Assembly: GCF_018139625.1 (NCBI RefSeq)
Contig: NZ_JAGSOH010000054.1
Location: forward strand, 1 to 46,563
Length of the DNA: 46,563 nucleotides
Direction of reading: 5' to 3'
From: Actinospica acidithermotolerans
GTDB lineage: Bacteria > Actinomycetota > Actinomycetes > Streptomycetales > Catenulisporaceae
The notes under the pieces were generated by a model. It was not told the origin of the DNA. It ran no database searches and saw only the letters and a program-made list of their open reading frames with translations. Position numbers and translations under genes: made by a program. This document shows positions 1 to 7,894 of the stretch, one piece after another. Position 1 is the first letter of the stretch, and each line of letters starts with the position of its first letter.

Positions 1-80
1 CGCGCCAGGCGTTCAAGCTCCGCGCGCTCGTCATCGGTCAGGACCAACTCGCCGGCCTTCGGCCGTCCGGTACGAGGCAT
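1..80 (-). CDS. IS630-like transposase, N-terminal fragment (cut by window edge)
   Basis: Reading leftward from an ATG at 78-80, the first 26 codons begin MPRTGRPKAGE and continue LVLTDDERAELERLA. This matches the start of IS630-family DDE transposases, where it precedes the helix-turn-helix DNA-binding domain. The rest lies outside the window, so it is unknown whether the element is intact. The terminal inverted repeat would be expected between 81 and 123, but only one end is visible and no pairing can be tested. The element lies just beyond the 3' end of the lipoprotein gene. Confidence 0.6.
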   Translation of the reverse strand, partial: MPRTGRPKAGELVLTDDERAELERLA

Positions 81-123
81 GCCCCATCGTATCACTTAGC
101 TAACGAACTTTAGGCGCAGGACA

Positions 124-639
124 CTAGGCGGGGACCTCGAGCGTGGTGCCGCAGTCCTTCGCGACGACGGGCGCCGCCGCCTTGAGCGTGGCCAGGTCGG
201 CCTTCGGGGACAGGCTCTGGCCCGGGTCGTTGTACACGTCGCTCGCGGCCGCCGCGAGCGAGTCGATGTCGATCGTCAGCCGGTACTCCCGGTTGCCGGT
301 CAGCGAATCGAACAGCCCGGTGCTCACCCGCCGGTAGGCGGTGTAGTCGACCTTGTAGACGCTGTACGGCTTGCCCTTCGCCGTCACCTTCTCGACGATC
401 TCGTATGAGCCGTTCGGCAGGAACTCGGCCCAGGCCGCCTCGACCCGCGAGCACACGGCGCTGTACTCCGCCGCGCTGTCGGTGGCGGCACCGGTCGCCG
501 AGGCGGCGGCCGGTGCGGCGGCGGCCGTCATGTCGTCGCACCCGGCGAGCGCGAGGACGGCCGGAAGCGTCAGCGCCGCGAGCGCGGCACCCGCGGCCCG
601 GCGGCGGAACGGTCTTGCTGGTGCAATGCCCTGAGACAC
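124..639 (-). CDS. Small secreted lipoprotein of unknown function
   Basis: Predicted lipoprotein of 171 residues. The N-terminus is Arg-rich (RPFRRR), followed by a hydrophobic stretch and a lipobox LALAGC, so Cys34 would be lipidated and the protein anchored to the outer face of the membrane. An Ala/Thr-rich linker follows, then a compact domain of about 120 residues with two further cysteines that could pair. I do not recognise the domain. The GTG start at 639 has a good ribosome site (AGAGGAG, 8 nt away) that overlaps the stop region of the upstream Nudix gene, only 12 nt away, so the two are probably co-transcribed. No substrate or partner can be inferred. Confidence 0.75.
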   Translation of the reverse strand: MSQGIAPARPFRRRAAGAALAALTLPAVLALAGCDDMTAAAAPAAASATGAATDSAAEYSAVCSRVEAAWAEFLPNGSYEIVEKVTAKGKPYSVYKVDYTAYRRVSTGLFDSLTGNREYRLTIDIDSLAAAASDVYNDPGQSLSPKADLATLKAAAPVVAKDCGTTLEVPA

Positions 640-651
640 GGTGTGGCTCCT

Positions 652-1197
652 CTACTTCCCGTGCAGCAGGAAGAAACCGTAGCAGGCAATCGACTGCGCA
701 TCCTTGATCGTGCCGTCGCGCAGCATCTTCTCGACGTCGGCGCGGCTGAACCAGCCGTGCCGCATGTCCTGCTCCTCGTGCTCGCGGTCGAGCTCGCCGT
801 GTATGAGCTCGGTGGCCAGGTAGACGTGGCCGGCCTGGGAGGAGAAGCCGGGCACGCACCACAGCTCGCCGAGCAGGTCCCAGCGGCCGGCGCTCAGGCC
901 GGTCTCCTCGAGCAGCTCCCGCCGCGCGAGCTCCAGCGGGTCGCCCGTCCGGCGGTCCGGGTAGGTGCCCATCGGGAACTCCCAGGAGCGCTCCCCCATC
1001 GGGTAGCGGTACTGCTCGACCAGCCAGAAGCCGTCGTTCTCGTAGGGCACGACGACGGCGTAGTTGCCCTTGTCCACCACGCTGTAGATGCCCGGGGAGC
1101 CGTCCGCCCGCTCGATGGCGTCCTCCCGGACGCTCAGCCAGGGGTTCTCGTACACCACCCGGCTGGACACGGTCCTGATGTCCTTGATCTCCGTCAC
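652..1197 (-). CDS. Nudix hydrolase, ADP-ribose pyrophosphatase-like
   Basis: A 181-residue Nudix-fold protein of the ADP-ribose/nucleoside diphosphate sugar pyrophosphatase type. The core of the Nudix box is clear (RRELLEETGL), supplying the metal-binding glutamates, and upstream strands (YAVVVPYENDGFWLVEQYR) match the family. The upstream half of the box is unusual: it is two residues longer than the consensus Gx5Ex7, and the first Glu position is Gly (TGDPLE). The GTG start at 1195-1197 is chosen because homologous sequence begins at once (TEIKDI) and TACCGT lies 7 nt upstream, suggesting a leaderless mRNA. It is probably co-transcribed with the lipoprotein gene. The exact substrate is not readable from sequence. 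Confidence 0.85.
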   Translation of the reverse strand: MTEIKDIRTVSSRVVYENPWLSVREDAIERADGSPGIYSVVDKGNYAVVVPYENDGFWLVEQYRYPMGERSWEFPMGTYPDRRTGDPLELARRELLEETGLSAGRWDLLGELWCVPGFSSQAGHVYLATELIHGELDREHEEQDMRHGWFSRADVEKMLRDGTIKDAQSIACYGFFLLHGK

Positions 1198-1204
1198 CCG
1201 GCCC

Positions 1205-1210
1205 ACGGTA
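1205..1210 (-). promoter_or_regulatory. Candidate -10 box of a leaderless promoter for the Nudix gene
   Basis: TACCGT (minus strand) fits the actinobacterial TANNNT -10 consensus and ends 7 nt before the GTG start, leaving no room for a ribosome site. The same arrangement, TACCGT-N7-GTG, occurs before the DUF3866 gene at 14254. Confidence 0.5.
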
Positions 1211-1305
1211 TCGGCTGAACGTGACCGGCGCGTTCCGCTGGCGTGGCGGGGCCCGGGAGAGTTAGGTGGAGTCGGCGCACATATCCTCAATGGAGAGGCA
1301 GTGTC

Positions 1306-2070
1306 ATGAAAGTGACCGATATCGTTCCCGGCTCGCCGTGCTGGACCCAGCTGGGCACCTCGGACCCGGAAGCCGCGCAGCGCTTCTACGGCGGTCTGTT
1401 CGGCTGGGCCGCGGAGCCCGACCCACGCCCGGAGGCCGGCGGCTACACCGTCTTCACCCTCGACGGCAGCCCGTGCGCGGCCGTGTCGCCGCTCATGGAC
1501 CCGCGCCAGCCCACGGCCTGGCAGCTGGCGTTCGCCACCCCCGACGCCGACGAGACCGCCGCCCGCGCGCAGAAGGCCGGCGCGCAGGTGTGGATGGGCC
1601 CGATGGACGTCATGGACTCCGGACGCTGGGCGCTGCTGAGCGACCCGACCGGCGCGGCGTTCGGGCTGTGGCAGGCTGGCTCCTTCAAGGGCTTCGGCGT
1701 GATGGACGAGCCCGGCGCGTTCGGCTGGATCGACGGCAACACCCGCGACGTGCCCGCCGCGGTCAGGTTCTACCAGGACGTGTTCGGCTGGGAGGTCATG
1801 GGGCCGTCCGAGGGCTATCCGATGGTGAGCCTCGCCGGGCACATGTTCGGCGGGCTGATGGACATGGGTGAGATGTTCCCGCCCGAGGTGCCCGCGCACT
1901 GGAACCCGTTCTTCGTCTCCGCGGACGTGGACGCCACGGCGGCCAAGGCGCGCGAGCTCGGCGGCGAGGTGATGCACGGGCCGGAGACGGTGCAGATGGA
2001 GCACGGCCCGCGGATCGCCGTCCTGCGCGACCCGCAGGGCGCCGTCTTCGGCGTCTTCAAGCCGGCGTAG
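1306..2070 (+). CDS. VOC-superfamily protein with two glyoxalase-like domains
   Basis: A 254-residue protein made of two tandem vicinal-oxygen-chelate modules. Each begins with a short strand and a PEAAQRFYGGLFGW / VPAAVRFYQDVFGW helix, and each ends with a DPTGAAFGLWQ / DPQGAVFGVFK strand, the usual markers of the 'glyoxalase/bleomycin resistance' fold. The repeat lets one chain form a complete metal-centred cavity. Many actinobacterial relatives of this two-domain type have no known substrate, so glyoxalase activity should not be assumed. The ATG at 1306 is preceded by GGAGAGG at about 9 nt. The gene is divergent from the Nudix gene and stands alone. Confidence 0.85.
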   Translation: MKVTDIVPGSPCWTQLGTSDPEAAQRFYGGLFGWAAEPDPRPEAGGYTVFTLDGSPCAAVSPLMDPRQPTAWQLAFATPDADETAARAQKAGAQVWMGPMDVMDSGRWALLSDPTGAAFGLWQAGSFKGFGVMDEPGAFGWIDGNTRDVPAAVRFYQDVFGWEVMGPSEGYPMVSLAGHMFGGLMDMGEMFPPEVPAHWNPFFVSADVDATAAKARELGGEVMHGPETVQMEHGPRIAVLRDPQGAVFGVFKPA

Positions 2071-2164
2071 CACCGGGTGGGCGAGGGTGCGGGTGCGGGC
2101 CCGACGTCGCGTCAGACCCGCGCCCGGTCACGTCGGCCGCGCCCGCGTCACGTCGTGCGGCGGC

Positions 2165-4858
2165 TCAGGTCACCGAGCTGTAGGCGACCACGCCGCGGCG
2201 GATCAGGTCCACCGCCTCGCGGGCCGCGGCGCGGACGCCGGAGCCCTCGTCGGCGGCGGCCGCGTCGGCGATCTGGCCGAGCAGGTCGATCAGCTGCTTG
2301 CACCAGCGCACGAAGTCGCCCGCGGGCAGGCCCACCTCGTCCAGCACCGCCTCGAGACGGTGCCCGGAGGCCCAGCGGTAGGCCGCCCAGGCGAAGCCGG
2401 TGTCCGGCTCGCGCTGGAAGTCGAGGTCGTAGTCGCCCTCCAGGTTGTGCGTCTCCAGCCAGATCCGCATCGTGCGCTCGATCGCCTCCCTGGCCGGGCC
2501 CTTGGGCACCCGCGGCGGCGCGGCGTCGTCGCTGTTCCTGGCCTCGTACACGAGCAGCGACGCGGCACAGGCGAGCTCGGCCGCGCTCAGCCCGTCCCAC
2601 ACGCCCTCGCGCAGGCACTCGGCGGCGACCAGGTCGAGCTCCGAGTAGATCCGGGCGAGCCGGCGGCCGGGCTCGGTGACCCGCTCGCCGTCCAGGTAGC
2701 CGAGGACCGTGAGCACCGAGCAGACCCGGTCGAAGGTGCGGGCGATCGAGTTCGTCCGGCCGCGCACCCGGCGCTCGAGCTGCTCGGTCTCCCGCTGCAG
2801 CCGCCAGTACCGCTCGGCCCAGCGGGCGTGGTTCTCCCGGTCGTCGCAGCCGTGGCACGGGTGCCGCCGGATGGCCGCGCGCAGCCGGATGATCTCCGCG
2901 TCGTCCGCCGCGTCGGCCCGCTGGCGGCGCGGCCGGGTCGGCTTGACGCCCTCGTCGCCCGCCTTGGTGCGCAGCGCGGAGGCCAGGTCGCGGCGGGACT
3001 GCGGGGACTTCGGGTTGAAGCTCTTCGGGATGCGCATCCAGAACTGCGGCTCCACCGGCACCGGGAAGTCCAGCATGGACAGCCGCACCACCTGCCGCTC
3101 GGCGGTCAGCACGACCGGCCGCGGCCCCTCCTTGCCGGTGTCCAGCCCGGGATCGAGCACCAGCGCGAGGCCGGCCCGGCGGCCCGTCGGCACCGTGATC
3201 ACGTCGCCCGGCTTGAGCTGCTCCACCGCCGCCGCGGCCGAGGCCCGGCGGGAGGCCGAATTCTGCCGGGACAGCTCCGCCTCGCGGTCCGAGAGCGCCC
3301 GGCGCAGCGCCGCGTACTCCTCGAAGTCGCCGAGGTGGCAGCTCATCGACTCCTTGTATCCGGCCAGCGCCTCGTTGTTCCGCTTGAGCTGCCGGGTCAG
3401 CCCGACGACCGCGCGGTCCGCCTGGAACTGCGCGAAGGAGCTCTCCAGCAGCGCGCGGGCGCGGGCGGTGCCGACCTGGCCGACCAGGTTCACCGCCATG
3501 TTGTACGAGGGCTTGAAGGACGAGCGCAGCGGATACGTGCGGGTGGACGCGAGGCCGGCCAGCGCGCGCGGGTCGAGGCCCGGCCGGTAGAGCACGACCG
3601 CGTGCCCCTCGATGTCGATCCCGCGGCGCCCGGCACGGCCGGTGAGCTGCGTGTACTCGCCCGGCGTGACGTCGACGTGCGCCTCGCCGTTCCACTTCAC
3701 CAGCGACTCGAGCACGACCGAGCGGGCCGGCATGTTGATGCCGAGCGCGAGCGTCTCGGTGGCGAAGACGGCCTTGACCAGTCCCTGGACGAACAGCTCC
3801 TCGACGATCTCCTTGAACGTGGGCAGCATGCCCGCGTGGTGCGCGGCGACGCCCCGCTCCAGCGCGTCCAGGAAGTCGTGGTACCCCAGGACGTTGAGAT
3901 CCTCGCGCGGGATGTCGGCCGTACGCGCGCTGACATGCGCGCGCACCTTGAGCCGGTCCTCCTGGGTCAGCAGCCGTACGTTCGAGCGCAGGAACTGCTG
4001 GACCGCGCCCTCGCAGCCGGCGCGCGAGAAGATGAAGGTGATGGCGGGCAGCAGCCCCTCGGAGTCGAGCCGGTCCACCACGTCCACCCGGCTCGGCGGC
4101 CCGGAACGGCCCCCGCGCCCGACGCCCGCGGACCGCCCGCGCCGGCCGCTCGGCCCGAGCCGCTCCTCCTGCCGGCAGTACCTGACCAGCTCCGGGTTCA
4201 CCCGCGCCGCGTCCGGCGTCTCCGGATCGGCGCCGTTGTAGAGGTCGAAGATCTTCCCGCCGGCCAGCACGTGCTGCCACAGCGGCACCGGCCGGTGCTC
4301 CGAGACGATGATCTTCGTCGCCCCGCGCACCGTCTCCAGCCACTCGCCGAACTCCTCGGCGTTGGACACGGTCGCGGACAGGGACACCAGCTGCACCGAC
4401 TCGGGCAGGTGGATGATCACCTCCTCCCACACCGCGCCCCGGAAGCGGTCGGCGAGGTAGTGCACCTCGTCCATGACCACGAAGCCGAGCCCGTCCAGCG
4501 CGGTCGAGCCCGCGTAGAGCATGTTGCGCAGCACCTCGGTCGTCATCACCACGACCGGCGCGTCGCCGTTGATCGAGTTGTCGCCGGTCAGCAGCCCGAC
4601 GTTCGCGGCACCGTGCCGCTTCACCAGGTCGGCGAACTTCTGGTTCGACAGTGCCTTGATGGGCGTCGTGTAGAAGCACTTGCGCCCCTGGCTCAGCGCG
4701 AGGAAGACGGCGTACTCCCCCACCACCGTCTTGCCGGCGCCCGTCGGCGCCGCCACCAGAACCCCGTGCCCCTCGTCCAGCGCGGCACAGCCTTGGACCT
4801 GGAACTCGTCGAGCCCGAACGGATACAGAGCGGAGAACTGCGGGAACGGCGAGGCCAT
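2165..4858 (-). CDS. helY: HelY, Ski2/Mtr4-like DEAD-box RNA helicase
   Basis: A superfamily 2 helicase of about 897 residues, matching mycobacterial HelY (about 906). It would unwind RNA or RNA-DNA structures using ATP. Visible motifs from the ATG at 4858: Walker A PTGAGKT (38-44), TTPIKALSNQ, DEVH (130-133), SAT, and motif VI QLTGRAGRRGID. A basic insertion and a CHGC pair near residues 667-670 follow, and the C-terminus has the Mtr4-type helical domain (EGVWDGLSAAELACAASLL). An in-frame ATG three codons upstream (4867) and a TTG at 4888 are possible alternative starts; none has a well-spaced ribosome site. helY-tatC-tatA-paf is the gene order in M. tuberculosis. Confidence 0.93.
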   Translation of the reverse strand: MASPFPQFSALYPFGLDEFQVQGCAALDEGHGVLVAAPTGAGKTVVGEYAVFLALSQGRKCFYTTPIKALSNQKFADLVKRHGAANVGLLTGDNSINGDAPVVVMTTEVLRNMLYAGSTALDGLGFVVMDEVHYLADRFRGAVWEEVIIHLPESVQLVSLSATVSNAEEFGEWLETVRGATKIIVSEHRPVPLWQHVLAGGKIFDLYNGADPETPDAARVNPELVRYCRQEERLGPSGRRGRSAGVGRGGRSGPPSRVDVVDRLDSEGLLPAITFIFSRAGCEGAVQQFLRSNVRLLTQEDRLKVRAHVSARTADIPREDLNVLGYHDFLDALERGVAAHHAGMLPTFKEIVEELFVQGLVKAVFATETLALGINMPARSVVLESLVKWNGEAHVDVTPGEYTQLTGRAGRRGIDIEGHAVVLYRPGLDPRALAGLASTRTYPLRSSFKPSYNMAVNLVGQVGTARARALLESSFAQFQADRAVVGLTRQLKRNNEALAGYKESMSCHLGDFEEYAALRRALSDREAELSRQNSASRRASAAAAVEQLKPGDVITVPTGRRAGLALVLDPGLDTGKEGPRPVVLTAERQVVRLSMLDFPVPVEPQFWMRIPKSFNPKSPQSRRDLASALRTKAGDEGVKPTRPRRQRADAADDAEIIRLRAAIRRHPCHGCDDRENHARWAERYWRLQRETEQLERRVRGRTNSIARTFDRVCSVLTVLGYLDGERVTEPGRRLARIYSELDLVAAECLREGVWDGLSAAELACAASLLVYEARNSDDAAPPRVPKGPAREAIERTMRIWLETHNLEGDYDLDFQREPDTGFAWAAYRWASGHRLEAVLDEVGLPAGDFVRWCKQLIDLLGQIADAAAADEGSGVRAAAREAVDLIRRGVVAYSSVT

Positions 4859-4986
4859 GCTCCTCATCCTAGGGGAAGGCTCCGACAACGGGAGATCGAT
4901 TTCACGCCGGGCCTCGGGCGCCTCGGCAGCTGTCGGAAGCGGGTCTCATCACCGTGGTTATCGGTACCCGCGGGGCGGCTGAAACC
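4859..4986. other. Spacer between helY and the vapC remnant
   Basis: This 128-nt segment follows the VapC remnant and precedes helY in the leftward direction. I see no convincing gene, terminator or well-spaced promoter hexamers. It must hold the helY start signals if helY is not read through from tatC. Confidence 0.4.
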
Positions 4987-5103
4987 TCAGACGGGAACGA
5001 TGGTGAGTTGGGACTCGAGGCCCTTGAAGTCGTCGGCATTGCGCGTGTACAGCGGCAGCCGGTTCACGACGGCCGTCGCCGCGATCAGCAGATCGCTACC
5101 GGA
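4987..5103 (-). pseudogene. VapC (PIN-domain) toxin C-terminal remnant
   Basis: Immediately after the tatC stop codon, and in the same reading frame, 38 codons encode a protein tail with DLLIAATAV, LPLYTRNADDF and the terminal TIVPV before a TGA at 4987-4989. This is the last helix and strand of VapC-type PIN ribonucleases, including the conserved acidic residue of the DLLIAATA segment and the TRNxxDF motif. There is no start codon, no ribosome site and no N-terminal two-thirds, and no VapB antitoxin nearby. It is therefore a relic left by a deletion or recombination whose breakpoint lies at the tatC stop. It cannot be a functional toxin. Confidence 0.85.
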
Positions 5104-5994
5104 TCAGAGAATGTCCTCCAGCGACGACGCCTTCTCGACCGGGGCCGGGCGCAGGTCGAGGTCGGTGGCCTCGTCGGGCGAGAGGTTGGCGCCGGGCATG
5201 GCGGCGCGGCGGCGGGCGCGGCGGCGGTCGTTGAGTTCGGACACGCCGACGGCGGCGAAGTAGAGCACGCAGATGGGAGCGGCGAGGGCGGTCATGCCGA
5301 AGGGGTCGCCGGTGGGCACGGCGATGGCGCCGAAGACGAAGATGACCAGGACGATGACGCGCCAGTGCTTGCGCATCGCCTTGGAGCTGAGGATGCCGAT
5401 GAAGTTGAACAGCACCAGCACCAGCGGCAGCACGAAGGACACGCCGAAGACCATCATCATCTGCAGGATGAAGGTCATGTACTGGCTCGCGTCCAGCAGC
5501 GTCGAGCCGCCCGCGCCGCTCAGGAACGTGAGCAGCACCTGCATGATCACGGGGAACAGGTAGTAGCAGACCACCACGCCGGCGGCGAACAGCGGCACGG
5601 CCGCGCCGATGAAGGAGAGGCTGTACTTCTTCTCCTTCTTGTACAGGCCCGGCGCCAGGAACGCCCACACCTGGTAGAGCCAGACAGGGCTGGCCACCAC
5701 GATGCCGACGTACATCGCGATCTTGAAGGACAGGCTGACCTGCGCGGTCGGGCCCTGGTAGACGATCGCGCCGTTCGGGCAGGCGGCGGTCTTCTGGCCC
5801 ACCCCGTGCACGCCCTTGATCGAGCAGACCGGGGTCTCCAGCGCGTGCAGCACCTGGTTGCGGAAGACGAAGCCGAGCGCCGCGCCGATGATGATCGCCA
5901 GCGCGGCCTTCATCAGCCGGTTGCGCAACTCCCGGATGTGCTCGACGAGCGGCATCCGTTCCGCGTCGTCCGCCGAACGCCCAGTCCTTGCCAC
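5104..5994 (-). CDS. tatC: Sec-independent protein translocase subunit TatC
   Basis: TatC, the twin-arginine signal receptor of the Tat exporter, in the cytoplasmic membrane. The 296-residue protein has the conserved cytoplasmic N-terminus MPLVEHIRELRNRL before the first membrane segment, six hydrophobic segments in total, and the characteristic loops (SPVWLYQVWAFLAPGLYKKEKK; LDASQYMTFILQM; ATPTGD-like AVPTGDPFGM). The tail after the last segment is basic, then acidic. The GTG start at 5994 gives the 14-residue extension common in actinobacteria; an internal ATG at 5955 is possible. tatA lies 34 nt upstream in the same direction. A VapC relic follows directly after the stop codon. Confidence 0.95.
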   Translation of the reverse strand: MARTGRSADDAERMPLVEHIRELRNRLMKAALAIIIGAALGFVFRNQVLHALETPVCSIKGVHGVGQKTAACPNGAIVYQGPTAQVSLSFKIAMYVGIVVASPVWLYQVWAFLAPGLYKKEKKYSLSFIGAAVPLFAAGVVVCYYLFPVIMQVLLTFLSGAGGSTLLDASQYMTFILQMMMVFGVSFVLPLVLVLFNFIGILSSKAMRKHWRVIVLVIFVFGAIAVPTGDPFGMTALAAPICVLYFAAVGVSELNDRRRARRRAAMPGANLSPDEATDLDLRPAPVEKASSLEDIL

Positions 5995-6028
5995 CTGTGG
6001 TTGCCTGCCTTATCCGTCTTCGGGTCCG

Positions 6029-6241
6029 CTAGCCGTCGCGCCGGGAGACGACGTCCTCGGGGCTCGCCTCGACCACGCGCCGCTTCGGGAGCGGGACGTC
6101 GTCGCGCAGCGCCTGGCTCTCGGCCTTGAGGATACGGCGTGCCTTGCCGAGATCGCGCATCGCCCCGGGCAGCCGCTTCCAGCCGTACAGCAGCAGTCCG
6201 ACGACCACGATCAGGAAGAGGGACTCGGTGCGCAGCAGCAT
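6029..6241 (-). CDS. tatA: Sec-independent protein translocase subunit TatA
   Basis: TatA forms the pore-like assembly of the Tat exporter. The 70-residue product has one N-terminal membrane segment (LFLIVVVGLLLYG), the hinge GWKRLPGAM, an amphipathic helix (RDLGKARRILKAES) and a charged tail. The usual FG at the hinge is YG here. The ATG at 6241 is preferred because TatA normally enters the membrane within a few residues; a GGAG lies 9 nt upstream. A GTG at 6307 would add 22 residues rich in Arg and Pro, which is unlikely. tatC follows 34 nt downstream, so the pair forms an operon. Confidence 0.88.
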   Translation of the reverse strand: MLLRTESLFLIVVVGLLLYGWKRLPGAMRDLGKARRILKAESQALRDDVPLPKRRVVEASPEDVVSRRDG

Positions 6242-6331
6242 CGGTTGCGGCTCCAACGGAGGGCGGATGTCGACCGGCCGCCGGGAGGCGGCCATGCGTG
6301 GCTCCACGGTCTCAGCGGCCGTGAAACTTTG

Positions 6332-6535
6332 TCAACGGCGACGTGATGAAGGTTCTCTCATCGAGGGCTGGTCAAGGGCCTCGGAGAGCTTCTCCATCGA
6401 CGTGCCGAACGCCTCGGACGCGTCGCCGAACTGACGCAGCAGCGCCGCGGACGCCTTCCACACCGGCCACGCGCAGACCGCGATCGCGATCAGGGCCAGC
6501 ACCGCGAGCGCGGCGAACACGATCACCCACCACAT
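6332..6535 (-). CDS. Small single-pass membrane protein of unknown function
   Basis: A 67-residue product: one strong N-terminal hydrophobic helix (VIVFAALAVLALIAIAVCAW), then an amphipathic helix and a charged C-terminus ending SSRRR. It resembles short TatA-like or phage-shock-like anchored helices in layout, but I recognise no family motif. A GTG nine bases upstream (6544) is an alternative start. It begins about 20 nt after the stop of the metallohydrolase gene and ends about 90 nt before tatA, in the same direction, so it may be transcribed with either neighbour. Codon use is normal for the region, which supports it being real. Confidence 0.6.
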   Translation of the reverse strand: MWWVIVFAALAVLALIAIAVCAWPVWKASAALLRQFGDASEAFGTSMEKLSEALDQPSMREPSSRRR

Positions 6536-6554
6536 GACGGTCACGCACCCGAGA

Positions 6555-7835
6555 CTACCCGAGCGGGCGGCCCGCGAAGTCGTAGGCCTGCGCGTAGTCG
6601 ACCACCAGCCGCGCGGTGCTCCCGGTCGGGTGCACCCGGTACGGGCTGAAGGTGTGGATCGGGATGAGCACCTTCGGGTTGATCATCCGGACGAATTCGT
6701 GCAGGTCGTCCTGGTAGGCGTGGCCGGAGCAGCCGATCCGGCGCAGCGGCACGCCGAGCTTGGCCAGCCAGTCGACGAACAACTGCCAGCGCGGCTCGAA
6801 GGGGCCGAGCGGCTCGCCGTTCGCGTGCACGAAGGAGCTGCGCGGGCCGAGGGGCAGGTCGAGCAGGCTGGGGATGTCGTCGGCGTCGAGCTGGACCACG
6901 TGCGCGCCGGGCGCGGCGCGCACGGCCTCCAGGCCCACCTCGTCCACGGACAGCGCGTCCTCGAAGCCGGCCGCGCGCAGGAACGCCGCGGTGTGCCCCG
7001 GCCACAGGACCCGCCGGCCCGCCGCCTCGGCGATCCCGGTGAAGTCGCGCACCCGGTCGAAGTCGCGCGGGTACATCGCGAGCAACACCAGGTCCGGGTT
7101 GCCGGCGAGCTCGGCCTCGAACATCGCGTTCACGTCCACCTCGGTGCGCAGCGGGTGGATCTCCTCCCAGCTCAGCGTCGTCCCCTCGGTGACCAGCACG
7201 TCCGCGCCCGCGACGGCCTCGGCGAAGCCCCAGGAGCGCTCGGGGCGGTGGCCGTGGAAGCGGAAGTCCCCGGTGAACGCGAGCACGCCGTCGCTCGTGG
7301 TGACCCGGTAGCCGCTCGCGCCGGGCACGTCGTGGTCCACGTCGAAGCGCTCGACGGTCATCGGCCCCACGTGCAGCACCTCGCCGAGCTCCACCGGGCG
7401 CCACGCGCTCTGCCCGGCGAACGCGCGCGGGCCGGGCAGCTGCTCGCGGCCCTTCTCCAGCGCGTTCATCATCGCGATCGTCTCCGGCGCGGCGTGCACC
7501 GGGACCTCGGGCCGGACGAACCCGACCAGGCCGACGTGGTCGATGTGCGGGTGGGTGACGAACAGCGCGGTGGGCTCGACCGCTTCGGCGAGCCGGTCCC
7601 CCGCGGCCAGCGCGGTCGGGTCGAACAGGCCCGGGATCGCCGGGGCCGCGCCCACCCGGAGCCGGTCGGCCAGCTCGCGTCCCGGCCGCGGCGCGGCCGG
7701 GACGCGGAATAGGTCCCCGTCCTTCGGGATGTCCAGGCCCAGGTCCAGCAGCACCCGGTGGCCGCCGTCCCTGATCAGCACCTTGCTGGAGCCGATGACC
7801 CCGACCCCGCCCCAGAACTCGACACTGGCCGACAC
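6555..7835 (-). CDS. RNase J-like metallo-beta-lactamase-fold hydrolase
   Basis: A 426-residue metallo-beta-lactamase-fold protein with a beta-CASP-like C-terminal half. Metal ligands are visible in HPHIDH (95-100), the later His of DVDHDVPG, and FTGDFRFHG. The C-terminal SGHAYQDDL and IPIHTFSPYR segments match the closing motifs of RNase J-like enzymes. Relatives cleave RNA or related phosphodiesters, but the protein is shorter than true RNase J and lacks its C-terminal domain, so nuclease activity is only inferred. The GTG at 7835 has GAGGAAG at 8 nt. It lies 59 nt after the HAD gene in the same direction, within the block that separates tatA from pafC. Confidence 0.8.
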   Translation of the reverse strand: MSASVEFWGGVGVIGSSKVLIRDGGHRVLLDLGLDIPKDGDLFRVPAAPRPGRELADRLRVGAAPAIPGLFDPTALAAGDRLAEAVEPTALFVTHPHIDHVGLVGFVRPEVPVHAAPETIAMMNALEKGREQLPGPRAFAGQSAWRPVELGEVLHVGPMTVERFDVDHDVPGASGYRVTTSDGVLAFTGDFRFHGHRPERSWGFAEAVAGADVLVTEGTTLSWEEIHPLRTEVDVNAMFEAELAGNPDLVLLAMYPRDFDRVRDFTGIAEAAGRRVLWPGHTAAFLRAAGFEDALSVDEVGLEAVRAAPGAHVVQLDADDIPSLLDLPLGPRSSFVHANGEPLGPFEPRWQLFVDWLAKLGVPLRRIGCSGHAYQDDLHEFVRMINPKVLIPIHTFSPYRVHPTGSTARLVVDYAQAYDFAGRPLG

Positions 7836-7894
7836 CGCGTCACTTCCTCACTGTCTTTCGTACGTGGGACACGTCCCGGGCCGCAGCGCCCCGG

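Noticed and set aside
2087-5263. A 1058-codon open frame on the plus strand antisense to helY and tatC
   Set aside because: It is a shadow frame of high-GC coding DNA on the other strand: low-complexity Arg/Ala/Pro/Gly/His composition, no domain, and perfect overlap with well-supported genes.
7866-7877. GGGAC-AC-GTCCC palindrome between the HAD and metallohydrolase genes as an operator
   Set aside because: The arms are only 5 bp, it has no promoter context and no second copy was found in the window.
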